Shown: piece by piece, positions 26,690 through 36,411 of the stretch
Position numbering within the stretch: position 1 is the first letter of the stretch
How the letters are laid out: each line of letters starts with the position of its first letter
Assembly: GCA_910890315.1 (NCBI GenBank)
Contig: CAJVGD010000012.1
Span: forward strand, 248,001 to 312,000
Length of the DNA: 64,000 nucleotides
DNA from: Serendipita indica DSM 11827
Lineage: Eukaryota > Basidiomycota > Agaricomycetes > Sebacinales > Serendipitaceae
Direction of reading: 5' to 3'
The notes under the pieces: generated by a model
Seen by the model: only the letters and a program-made list of their open reading frames with translations
Database searches by the model: none
What the model was told of the DNA's origin: nothing
Made by a program: the position numbers and the translations under genes

Positions 26690-27239
26690 GATTGATAAGT
26701 TGCCGCAAGTCGGCGGAGTCGAAGGGGCGAGTGGTATTGGTCTGTGTCGGTGCCTGACTGTTCAATCGTACGATCTAATGAGCACCGTACACCACCTAAC
26801 GAGCGTGTTTACATCAACTAGTGTAAGTAATGAACATGCTGTGAGTAACCGGCGTACCTCAACACGTACAAGTGTCGTAAAAAGAACCGATGAGCACCTG
26901 CCACCACAACGCGTTGGCCAAATGTAACAACGTGACAATGAATATAGCAGCGGATTTTGACATCCTCACAAGATGATTAGTATTGGATGGGTGACCGAAC
27001 CGTAGCTCGTTTCAAGGTACATAGGGCTCAACCGCTAACGACAAGTCAACAAAAGATATGTGCTCTCTGTTAAGAATATCTACTGTGCATATGTCGAGGC
27101 ACTCGCTAACAATCAGTGCCCGGTTTGGGTATTGGATTATTTCTTGAATCCCTTGAAAGGTTGATTAGTACATGTCAAAGAGAATTCACCCGACTTACCA
27201 TCCGTCACAATTGCGTATAGAGAAGGGGAAGCGGCTGCT
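26690..27239. other. Intergenic between BTB 1 and BTB 2
   Basis: About 550 bases, unusually AT-rich for this window. It holds the 5S rRNA-like fragment listed separately and otherwise nothing recognisable. Confidence 0.45.
26966..27005 (+). pseudogene. Possible 5S rRNA 3'-half fragment
   Basis: The stretch GATTAGTATTGGATGGGTGA, at about 26974, closely matches the conserved loop and helix near the 3' half of eukaryotic 5S rRNA (usual form TTAGTACTTGGATGGGTGAC). The 5' half, with its internal promoter boxes, is not recognisable upstream, so this would be a relic rather than a working gene. The match is short and could be chance. Confidence 0.3.
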
Positions 27240-28062
27240 TCATCTCGAACCACTCGGCATCCCAAGCTTGTATGAGCTCTCGGGTTGCTTCAGGGATATG
27301 GTGTTGACTGGAGCACGTTCGCGAGGATCTATGACGACTTGCTTCGCTTTATAGTCCAAGGAGAATGCCAGCTCCTTCTCCAGCTGCATACGAATCTCGG
27401 CATATCCACGGTAGCAATTATGGCAACCCTCTGTTGGCCATGGCCAGCTATCCAACTTTGAGGAGAACCACGCCGCTCGTTCTCTTCGCAACCTCATGAC
27501 ATAGACCACTAGATCAGCCGGAACCTGAATTCCAGAGGCGTCTTTGATATGGCTCGCCAGGTCACCTTTCAGGCACTCGCGTAAAGCAAAGCGTGCCTCG
27601 TCTTTGCAATCGAAAGCAGTTGCGATTGCGAGTGTAGCGAAAGGATATCGCACGTATAGCGGCTGAATAATCCTCCCTTGGTGGAGGCGAGTCTCCAAGA
27701 GACTCTTTCGCAGTGTTGCAGCACTCCTCCATTTCGTATTTCCTCGCGGCACGAAAGACGTTGTTGAGTATATGCACGTCACCAATAGATGGACTTTGCC
27801 GATCCTGGTAAACATATTGAAAAAGAATCTCCAGTGTTACCGCATTTTCCTCCATCTTCAAGGCAGGAATGGCTCCAGCGGTAGCTTCGCTTGCAGACTT
27901 CTCGAATGCCGCTTTAAAGTTGCCTGACGCGTGCAGCAACGCTGTTTGGTGTACATAGAAGAGCATCCTGTCGGCGGAGGTGACTAGAAAGTCCCCTTGA
28001 CCTGCTGGAAACAAGGTCGAGATTTCCGCCATGCGTGTGGCTGCAGCCGGTTGTTCGCCCAT
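27240..28062 (-). pseudogene. BTB/POZ domain protein 2, frame broken
   Basis: From ATG 28062 the BTB core reads GDFLVTSADRMLFYVHQTAL, ASGNFKAAFEKS and LEILFQYVYQD, then RAARKYEMEECCNT. The expected continuation (LRKSLLETRLHQGRIIQPLY, then VRYPFATLAIATAF and WFSSKLDSWPWP) lies in another frame down to 27240. The switch falls at about 27705-27722, inside a block conserved with BTB 1 and 3, with no splice sites, so it is a one-base indel or a sequence error. If mended by polishing, the protein would be close to BTB 3 in length. Same strand and layout as its neighbours, which suggests old local duplication with strong divergence. Confidence 0.7.
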
Positions 28063-29303
28063 TGTGAGATGGAAAGTGGGTTTCCTGACGCAGGTAGGCT
28101 CCCATGTCCTGCCCCGCGAGTTTTATAATAGGTCACGTCGACTCTATAAGTAAACAATCGCTGGCTACAGGGCCGAATGGTGCATGGCAGGTGCTAGGCG
28201 CAGCGTACTAACCAGCAACCAGTGAACTCGTGCCAAAATTCTAAATCATTGCCAGACAGTGAGCTCAGAACGCGCCTTCTCGGTTGACTCCGAATGGCCG
28301 CAAACATAGGAAGGATTCACGCTCGACTGCTAAACCTAGAGCGTATACAAATAAAGTCATTGAGTCACAGGATCAGTGTTTAGCAGTAATGCCTGTAGTT
28401 ACACCTGGATTCGTTTTTCTGGAAGCATTCCCGAGGGACGACCACAGCCTGGTACGCATGTATTGACGAGATTAGGGCTGTTTCATTATGGAGCACCTAC
28501 AGAAGGTACTGATCGACCTGGTCAGAGATAACACCTGGTTGATCACTGACCTTGCAAACCATGGGAGGGAACCTGAAGAATAGCGCCGTGCACAGCTGCC
28601 ATTCTCGCTGCCACCTTGTCTTGTCCCCATGACCGGGGGGTCACAATCTCATGTGTATTGATATAAGTTTTGTGCAGTACTGACGATATCGGTGCGGAGG
28701 ACTGTACGCAGAAGAGACTCTGTCTATACACCTATAAAGGAATGAAAGCTGGGATAATGGTATAGGTATCTCTCTTTTCCTGTGATATTCCATTATTTTA
28801 TGAGGAAAATTGACAGTGTGAGGCGAGATCTATGTAACGTTCATCCCGTATGAGAACAAGTGGTGACGAGAGCTCTTCAGGCGAGTAGCGCGCTCCTTGC
28901 CTCTATTATGAGCCTGTCCATCTGACCGAGCTGGTTCAATGAGACGGCTCACGGAAATCTGTTTACAGGGAAACGTGATTCTGAATTTCGATTATATACA
29001 CTATAAAACACAAGACGAACGCTGCGTCTTCAGATGGATATCGAACAGGTGGAGAGCGTTGGGAATTACTGGACATCTAGAGTCATCAATTCGGCACACG
29101 ACGGACAAGGAAACCAGAGGACACGAGAATTGTATTTGTTTTGGGCAGGAGGCTAACCCACGCTTACCAGAAGCGACTCGGGATTAAAAAGTCGAGGAAT
29201 GGTCGAGATGCTCAGCGGCTTCCATGACACTGGTGGCAGCCTGTAAAACAGACGCGAGGTAGTGTCATAAAACGGTCGCCTACGAGAGCAAAGACCAAAA
29301 CGC
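28063..29303. other. Large intergenic stretch
   Basis: About 1.24 kb between BTB 2 and the E2/F-box fusion gene, carrying the promoter of BTB 2. Only short, non-family open frames occur. I see no repeat, transposon end or RNA gene. Confidence 0.5.
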
Positions 29304-32208
29304 TCAACGCTGATTTCTCATACGTCGGGCGTGATCCATCTTCCAGTCCTTTTCCTTTCGCTCCCGTATCGTGAGCAAGCGAGACTTTGCCTCGGCGTGT
29401 TGGTAATGATTGGTGTGATAGCCTCGTCGCTCGCTGAGCAGCATGCATTGTCGCAACGCAGAGGCGAGCTCGACATCGGACCACGCCTTTCCATTTTCAT
29501 ATTGTATTTTGATAAACAGTTCTCCCCATGTCGAAAGCCGGTGTACGGCTTTGACTTCTTCGGTGAGGACGAGGACTGCTTCTGGTGGCGGATTGCCAAA
29601 GTTTCGGTCGAGGTGCGTCTGCTGTGGATGCGGCCCCTTTTGCATCGTTTCGAAATAGTTGAAGACGGCGACCATGGAGACTTGGAGCGCGAGTTGTCTG
29701 AGCGGTCCACGACAGTGCTGAAATGTCTTTGTGGTACGGTAAGGACAAGCACCCGTTTCGAGATGTTGTAAATCGGGGGAATGCTCGAGTGCAGTCTTTA
29801 CACCGCGCGTCATGGCCTCTTTAAGGAGTGGCCCCGCAAAATGCTCCGACCAGCGGATCACTGAATCTTTGGCGCTTCCAGATATCTGGCGACCTGATCC
29901 AGAAGTAACTGATGCGGGTCGTCGTGCGTTGTGTCCATTTCGAAGGTCGTAACGTCTGCCCCCAGGTGTCGTTTGGGATCGCTGTGACTCGCGCTGACGG
30001 GTTGGTTGCGGTGGGACAACTTCACCCGTGTCCCGCAAGGGAGCCCTCGTCCTGGCAGGCAAAGACCAATGCAGCTACGACGAGGAGTTCTCCAAGGTCG
30101 GGCTCGTATTCTTTACTCCTCTTTTCTGGATGATCGATGAATTGCCTCACTCTTGCGTGAGCTGCACGAAGAATGGCAGGATTCTCGCGACATAAGGATA
30201 TCAACAGGTGGAGAACCTGCCAATAGACGGGGAGGAATCGTTCTGCGGCGTGTGTCAAGGTGACAGTAGCAGACTCTTCTTCTTCGATTTGGGCTTGGAG
30301 GGATCCTCCTGAGCCTCCACGACGTCGCAAGGCGGCTGGAGGTGCGTCGAGGATGGCCTCGCAAGAACGCATGTAGCCCGTCATGACGTCGTTTAGGAGC
30401 TTGTACAAGACGTTGACACTATCGACGTCTGCTTGAAGCGGAGTCCGAATGTTCAATGCAGGCGGCTTTATCGTCGCTGTGGCGCGTGTTGAACGCAGAG
30501 AAGGTGAATGTACTGCTGGATTACTTTTCCACCGATGTGGATCAGCGAGGGCGACTTGCTGGCTGAGCGTCTTGAGGCATTCAAACACGCGGGGCTTGAT
30601 CTGCTTCAAATGGCGATAGTTGAGCGCGAGCGGGAGGAAAAATCCAAACTCGTGTTTCCTTGAGCTCCTTCTTACGCCGCATTTCTGGAATGCAGCTTCA
30701 GACAGGAAGCCATCGACGAGGGTGGGGCACGACAGGCGATTCGTCTTTGCATCCAACGCAATTCCAATGCCCATCGTCGACGACAGCTCTGGCTCTCCAG
30801 CTCCTTCTTTACGGTCTTCAAACGGTGTAGACAGGTAGAAACAGCGCACTTGGCGTCTGCGGAGGACGTTTGCCCGTCGCAAAAACGCGTCGAACGGCGG
30901 ATACGCGACGCTCAGCGCACGCAGCGACTCGTCTGGCAGGAAATCGCACAGAACGTGTAACGTGTCCATTTTGAGCCGTGAAAGCTGGTTGACCCGGGCA
31001 GGGATCATGTAGGGCGGGCGGAACTTATGTAGGGGCAAAATACCGCCAGGCGAATAATGTGGCATCGAATCTATCCCATATCCACACTCAGTGCACTCAA
31101 ATACTTCAAGTTTGCGACGCGTACGCTCCCAGAACGGGCTCCGCGACTCAAACTTGAACACACGCCCTGTTGAGGCGCACATTTTCGAGGCACGCGAGAT
31201 CGCCTGGACCTCAGAAGTAGCAAAATGACTTGTACTTGAGGCAAAGCTTGACTGGGGTACGATTTGACCACGCAACATGCTCTTTTTGGTGAGTTGTCTA
31301 ATTTCGCTGCCGTCCTCAGTCTCGTATGCCATGATCAACACCTCTTCCGAGTCATCCGCATTCCACAGCCTCTCTAACCGCTGCTCAGACTCAACATAGG
31401 GGTACGCCGACCGCCGGTCGTTGAGTGAATACGATTGCCGAAATGGACCCATCAGATCCGCCTCGGTGACGTAGTGCTCAATAACAGCACTCCCGAGGTG
31501 TTCGCCACGCGAGCCATAATTGTCGCTTACCCACGAGCTGGAGAACATGGCAAGCAGTTGCTGGAGCACACCACGCAGCCTATACCCTGGCGTATAGCTT
31601 TTTATTCGGTCAACGAACGACATCATTATTGGACAATTTGAGACATACCCGGCGTATTTGGTCCCAGAGTATCCTCCCGCCGTCTCCCGGAAGAGATCGC
31701 AACACACAAGACCTTCGTCGAGGATGTTTGGATGCTGGATATTATTTATCGTGCTCCAAATCCGCGGCGGGCTGGCCGGCTGTGCAAGAAAATGAGGGGC
31801 AACATCGTCAGTATCGACCTCGATGACGGCGCAGGCGGAATGGGCTCTCAAGACGACGTCCAAAGACGAAATAAAGTGCGTTTAGAAACACCTGACACCA
31901 AACTCGATAATACGGTTCAGGTCGACCTGACAATGATGTGGCAAGATTGAGAAAACACGGACCCAGTTCGACGGCAACTCAACCGTAAAGTGTAACCTCA
32001 GATAAGCCCATGGACCGTTTTGTGGGCACAGTTGGAGGCAGAGCCTGCGCATGTCCTCGCTGGCAACGTGAACGTGGATGCCTGCGTCCGCGTTTGCCTG
32101 AATCTCAAGCAAATCACGTTGCAAACGCGTTCGAAAAAGCTGAGCAATGTCCATCCCGTCTATGGAATTACTTGGTTGGCCCTTCAAAGACGATGACCGG
32201 ACGCGCAC
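29304..32208 (-). CDS. E2 ubiquitin-conjugating-like domain fused to an F-box-like domain
   Basis: Exon 1 (from ATG 32208, or the inner ATG 32154) encodes LFRTRLQRDLLEIQANADAG, then GPWAYLRLHFTVELPSNW. Splicing across about 160-175 nt joins PASPPRIWSTINNIQHPNIL and DEGLVCCDLF. This is the E2 core: a W/PP turn, the HPN motif, and a Cys eight residues after the Asn, exactly where E2 enzymes carry the catalytic Cys (codon at about 31702-31704). A middle region has a CxxC pair (VFECTECGYG), and LSRLKMDTLHVLCDFLPDES with ALSVAYPPFDAFL looks like an F-box. The long exon stops at 30022; a coding-like frame (WSEHFAGPLLKEAMTRGVK..) continues to 29304, probably by an intron near 29890-30030. No RING is seen. 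The 3' structure is uncertain. Confidence 0.7.
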
Positions 32209-32835
32209 CTGCGACGTCGTGGTTGAAAAGAAGGATGGCGCCGTGTTTGGCGTCTGCCTTTACCATTCTCAAACTCTCACGGCGTTGCCGCGGATAATCT
32301 CGACCATTTGCTATCAGCTCGCGTGCGGATTTTGCGAGCCGCTGGCGCGTTTGGGCGTCAGGCGTCGCTCTCACCGTGGTGCGTGGACCTCTGGGAGTCT
32401 GCTAACGTTTAGTGCAGTATCTTTGTAGGCTATATATCGATTTAAGCACTCTTCTGACGTTTGTACTTCTGGAATACCACGGCCGCTGGCCATTTTCAAC
32501 TCTCACCACCGTCTGCCGAGTTTGAGCAGGACCGTCGCCTTCCTATGGGTATTCTTCTTGTCTATACTCGCGTTTTCATGTCCTGATACCTTATAGACGA
32601 CGTATTGTGTCCCCCTCGCCGCTCATGGTCCGTCACCGAGACTCCCGCGACAATAATAGGCAGTATCATCTCATTTTAATGGACAATAGTATCGAATGAG
32701 CTCAATCCTCGACCAATATGACTTTGTATATGCGTTCTCGTGAGAATCGAGCGTATCGCAAGCTTGTAGCAAAGTAGGACGCCCTGATATTCAATATAGT
32801 GCCATTTACAAGGCAATGGTTAATTTCTTTTTTTT
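32209..32835. other. Intergenic, 5' flank of the E2/F-box fusion gene
   Basis: About 630 bases. Short open frames on both strands have no family likeness. It holds the promoter of the fusion gene and the 3' flank of BTB 3. Confidence 0.45.
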
Positions 32836-33720
32836 CTACGGATGAAGACCCAAAGTTGAGCAAGCGTAGTCCTTAGAGATAGATCTATTGCTTACCTTCT
32901 TAGAACATTTGGCGGGAAATTCTGGTAATTTGGCGAACGCCTGTGACCATTCCTTTTCCCAACCCTGCAGAGTGGCAATGGAGATCCCCGCGTCACTTGA
33001 AGAAAGCATGATGTTCTTTAATGCATGTAGGTCGGGCTTCTGGTTGAATTCACGCTCGATCTTTGACCTGTCAATGGCACAATGGCGAGTAGACTGGGCA
33101 GTCATCCCAGGCCATTCAAGGGAGTCAAGCTTCCGAGCAAACCACTCAACCCTTTCTTGGCGTAATTTAAGGACATCTGTGATTATTCTGAATGGAATAT
33201 TAATCTGTGCACTGATGCCAAGAAGGTCGGACTGGTCCAGAGACAAGCAGTCGTGGAGTGCGAGTCTTGCTTCCGGGATTAGGCCATATGCATCCGTAAT
33301 TGCGAGCGCTATCAGTGGAGATACCTTATAGAGGGGCCGGGTAAGGTCGCTCCCTTCGAATCGAGGCTCTGTCAGCGCCACACGGAGTTGCTGGGTGATT
33401 CCATCGAGCTCATAGCGATGAGAGAGACTTAGGAGAGTTGATATTTGCTCGAGAGTCTCGAGTTGTGGGTTCTTGCGGAGCGGGTAGACATAGAGGAGCA
33501 GGAGCTCCAAGGTCGCTGAATCTGCCTCCATGCGAACGGAATCATTGCTTTTTCCCTCGGGCTTTCCTGTGCCGCCCCCGATCTCGAACATGGTCGCGAA
33601 GACGGGGGACGAGTGACGAAGGAGCTGGCTGTGAACGTAGAAAAGCACGCCGTCATTCGATATGAGGCAAAGATCGCCCTCTCCTTCGGGGAATGCTGTA
33701 GAGACTTGGGGAGCATCCAT
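32836..33720 (-). CDS. BTB/POZ domain protein 3
   Basis: ATG 33720 (MDAPQVSTAFPEGEGDL) is preferred over an in-frame upstream ATG at 33801 because it matches the start of BTB 1. The BTB core reads CLISNDGVLFYVHSQLLRHS, PVFATMFEIG and LELLLLYVYPL; the helical part has SLSHRYELDGITQQLRVAL, LARKLDSLEWP-type blocks and a C-terminal region ending CSTLGLHP. 294 residues, single exon, intact. It is the only complete-looking one of the three BTB genes here and defines their layout. No Kelch, MATH or ankyrin domain follows. Confidence 0.85.
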   Translation of the reverse strand: MDAPQVSTAFPEGEGDLCLISNDGVLFYVHSQLLRHSSPVFATMFEIGGGTGKPEGKSNDSVRMEADSATLELLLLYVYPLRKNPQLETLEQISTLLSLSHRYELDGITQQLRVALTEPRFEGSDLTRPLYKVSPLIALAITDAYGLIPEARLALHDCLSLDQSDLLGISAQINIPFRIITDVLKLRQERVEWFARKLDSLEWPGMTAQSTRHCAIDRSKIEREFNQKPDLHALKNIMLSSSDAGISIATLQGWEKEWSQAFAKLPEFPAKCSKKVSNRSISKDYACSTLGLHP

Positions 33721-34060
33721 GAGGGAGAGTCCAAGAGTTGACGCCCAGAGCCTGACAACTCGCCATCGCACCTCTAACGCCCATGTCCTGTCAGCTCCCA
33801 CTTTCCGATGCCCCGACGAACTTCCGGAAATAGGACGCCAAGGTCGCCTTCATAGTCGTCCCTCTGTCCGATAAGCTATAGCTATCCTGCGAACTTGAAG
33901 GGCTTGATCGCAATCTCATGTACGAGGTAATGTTGCTACTCAATCAATTAGAGTGACGTATAGGTATCTAGATTTCTGATAACTGGCAAAGCTAATTGTA
34001 CAGTGTGAGTAATCCACGAGACAAAGGAAAGAAAGGGTGATTTTAGTGACGATCTACGCA
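33721..34060. other. Intergenic, 5' flank of BTB 3
   Basis: About 340 bases between two minus-strand genes. Nothing recognised. Confidence 0.4.
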
Positions 34061-34907
34061 TCAATATCGAGCCGGGATAGAGCTCCGCAGTGACGAGGTG
34101 CTCCCGCCATACGAGTGTGGAAGGTTGCCTGTCGACGACGATGGGAACAGGTGAGAATCGTTGGACGATACGCTGGCCAGTACACGGTGGACCAAACTTT
34201 GAACGAGGGTGCGACTAGAGGCACTACTAGTAGTGCTCGCCTGTCGTCGGAGCTCGAGAGAGTTGTCTCTCTCCTCTGTGGCGAAAAGGTGTGGAGGCGG
34301 GGGCGCCATAGTCGGCAGGCCTCCGACAAAATACGACGGCCGACATTGAGCGCCGTCTAGAAATGGATTACGTGGATGGGATGAAGGAGTGTAAATGAAC
34401 GCGGCTGGTTCCTCAAACTCAAAATCGTCTGTACCCGTCACGATGGACGTACGGGTGGCAGTCGCACCTGAGATGCGACGCCATTCGAGAGGAGGGGTGA
34501 CGAGGAGGAGAGATGTGAGGACAATGTGGTCTAGTAAGACGGAAGATACGGCGCCGTGGCCGTCTTGCGAATGGTAGGAAGCGAGTGTCGTTCCGGTGAC
34601 CTGCAGTCGGTACGTCGCGGTCAAGTGGTCGGAAGTGAGTTTTGCAATCGGTCGTTTGTGGCCCGTGGCAAAAAGAGTATAATATTTGCCAGTTCGCTTC
34701 CACCGGAATGTTGGTTTGTAACCGTCGATGCGAAATTTGTGCGATTTTCCGTCACTATAATCAAATATTATGGGTATATGTCTTGTTTAACGAGTAGCTC
34801 GGACATACGTGACGAGTTCCGAGGCCGAAGCAGACGACCAGAGGATCGTATTCCGTGGACGGATACCATTGCATCAGGAGCGATGACAGGGCTTGATCTT
34901 CGTCCAT
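34061..34907 (-). CDS. DUF6593-like fungal protein, 5' end unresolved
   Basis: The main exon reads DGKSHKFRIDGYKPTFRWKR, TGKYYTLFATGHKRPIAKL, then AVSSVLLDHIVLTSLLLVTP and a Ser-rich C-terminus ending SSIPARY at 34061. The pattern of a short beta-rich core (FRW, IAKL) with a final DHIVLTSLLL helix resembles DUF6593-type proteins common in Agaricomycetes. A GTATGT..TTATAG intron (about 34746-34803) precedes it; the candidate first exon with ATG 34907 (MDEDQALSSLLMQWYPS) looks coding, but its phase does not fit this intron, so another intron or an indel is needed. Function unknown. Confidence 0.5.
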
Positions 34908-35446
34908 TAGAAGGTTCTAGTCTTGATGGCCATCGAATGCTGGCCACAACAGAGCTAGTCGAGTTGGCGCTATGTCGTCGAGGCGGCTGCTGTGAACAGA
35001 GGACAATTTGTGAGCGCGTCGGCGGTCTCAATCGTATATATTGCTCTCCTGAGGATCAACGAGGTCACCATCGAGAAACGACGTTGCAGACGGGTCGAGC
35101 GAGAGGGTTACGTCGGGTCATCCGACATGGCTGCAGCGGAAAAGCAGCAGAGAAACGCGGTCATTTTAAAATTTGATTATGGATAGAGTAATGATGAGAA
35201 AGAAGGAAGGGCGAGCACCGCGTTTGCTCAGGCGGTGAGCGTCAGGTGCAAGAGGTTTAATGTACGACTGCGGCGGGCGATTACGACGATGGGTGGACCT
35301 GACGGGAGCTGTGGACGCAGGCAATCGCCTCATAGTCTTGTCAGAAACTAGTTTTCTATTATGGTTGATACTGCGCATGGGACTGGCTGCGACATGGGGC
35401 AACATGGCCGATTTCGACAATTATCCGCCAGAGAGTGTGGCTATTG
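34908..35446. other. Intergenic between the DUF6593-like and CHZ1-like genes
   Basis: About 540 bases. A plus-strand frame spans 34556-35176 but is antisense to the DUF6593-like gene and has no family likeness. Nothing else seen. Confidence 0.4.
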
Positions 35447-35889
35447 CTATTGCTGCATGCTGTGGTCTTCGTCTTCGGGTACAGCTTCCTCTGTGGGGAT
35501 ATACTCTGCGTCCTGAGGATCTGGCTCATCCTGCCCGGCAATGCCTGCACGGGCAATCGCCTCGGGGGACGTGTAATCGACCTTTGGCATGTTGGGACGG
35601 ATGCGTGTTGGTAGAATCTTTGCTGGATCCATCTCCTGTACCACAAACACGCGTCAATATCAGCAAAATCCTCATCAAAGCGACGTACGACGAGCGCCTC
35701 TTCATCTTCAGAGTCTTCAGATTCATCATGAGTTTCGTCTCCTTCGTGTTCAGACTGATCCATCGACTGCTCAATGCTCTCCTCGTGTTCGACCTCGCGA
35801 TGTCCCTCCGTCGTGTCCCTACAATGTTCTTAGTTATTCCAAAAGCATTAACCATTAAGGCTTTACATTTGCATTTCCGTATCAGACAT
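35447..35889 (-). CDS. CHZ1: CHZ1-like histone H2A.Z-H2B chaperone
   Basis: Three exons. ATG 35889 gives MSDTEMQM, whose last codon is split by a GTAAAG..TTGTAG intron; exon 2 is strongly acidic (SEHEGDETHDESEDSEDEEA); a 53-nt intron (GTACGT..GGTACAG) joins LVEMDPAKILPTRIRPN and KVDYTSPEAIARAG; the end is acidic (EAVPEDEDHSMQQ). Acidic flanks around an (I/M)DP-x-x-I-L/I-x-x-R-x-R-x-x-x-x-(V/I)DY core is the CHZ motif of Chz1, which binds H2A.Z-H2B and helps deliver it to SWR1. About 110 residues. The motif's second Gly/Arg is not kept exactly, so this is a family-level call. Confidence 0.65.
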
Positions 35890-36411
35890 TTTTCCCAAGA
35901 AAGTTGTGAGTGAATGTGGTGGCGAAGACTGGATTCACTTCGACCCAGCGACCGCGACCTCGACCACCAACGGCCCATTGACTAGACCTTTGCACTAGTC
36001 ATCACCCCAAAATACGCAGACATATACATCGTGTACGCCGTTGGAGACATCCATTACGGACGAACGGGTGAATATGAGCTGCCTCAATCGGTGTAGCTCG
36101 ACTTTTAGCGCGTTGTCTCCGGTAGAATCGCGCATCTAGGCGAGCAAGATATTGATTACTTGCATCGTTCCTTCATAGTCTATACATACTAGACGCCAGA
36201 GCTCGATGTTCCAAGGTCTAATTGACCGAAGCAAATGTGGACAGTCAATTGCCATTATTCTGATCAATTCATTGAAAAAATAACCCGACAGACAGGTCAG
36301 CCCTACTTGCCAGCTTCAGTTCTCGCCAGTTGCCTCGCCACCTGGGCCAGTCCTTAGTGCATCTTTAAAAGAACCGAGCCCACTTGTCCCTCATTATATC
36401 CATCATAAACA
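35890..36411. other. Intergenic, divergent promoter of CHZ1-like gene and NLR copy 1
   Basis: About 520 bases between opposite-facing starts. No operator-like palindrome or TATA box seen with confidence. Confidence 0.4.

Noticed and set aside
34556-35176. 206-codon plus-strand open frame
   Set aside because: Mostly antisense to the DUF6593-like exon, and its composition is unlike a conserved protein.
35260-35913. 217-codon plus-strand open frame
   Set aside because: Antisense to the CHZ1-like gene, whose exons, splice sites and acidic composition are convincing.
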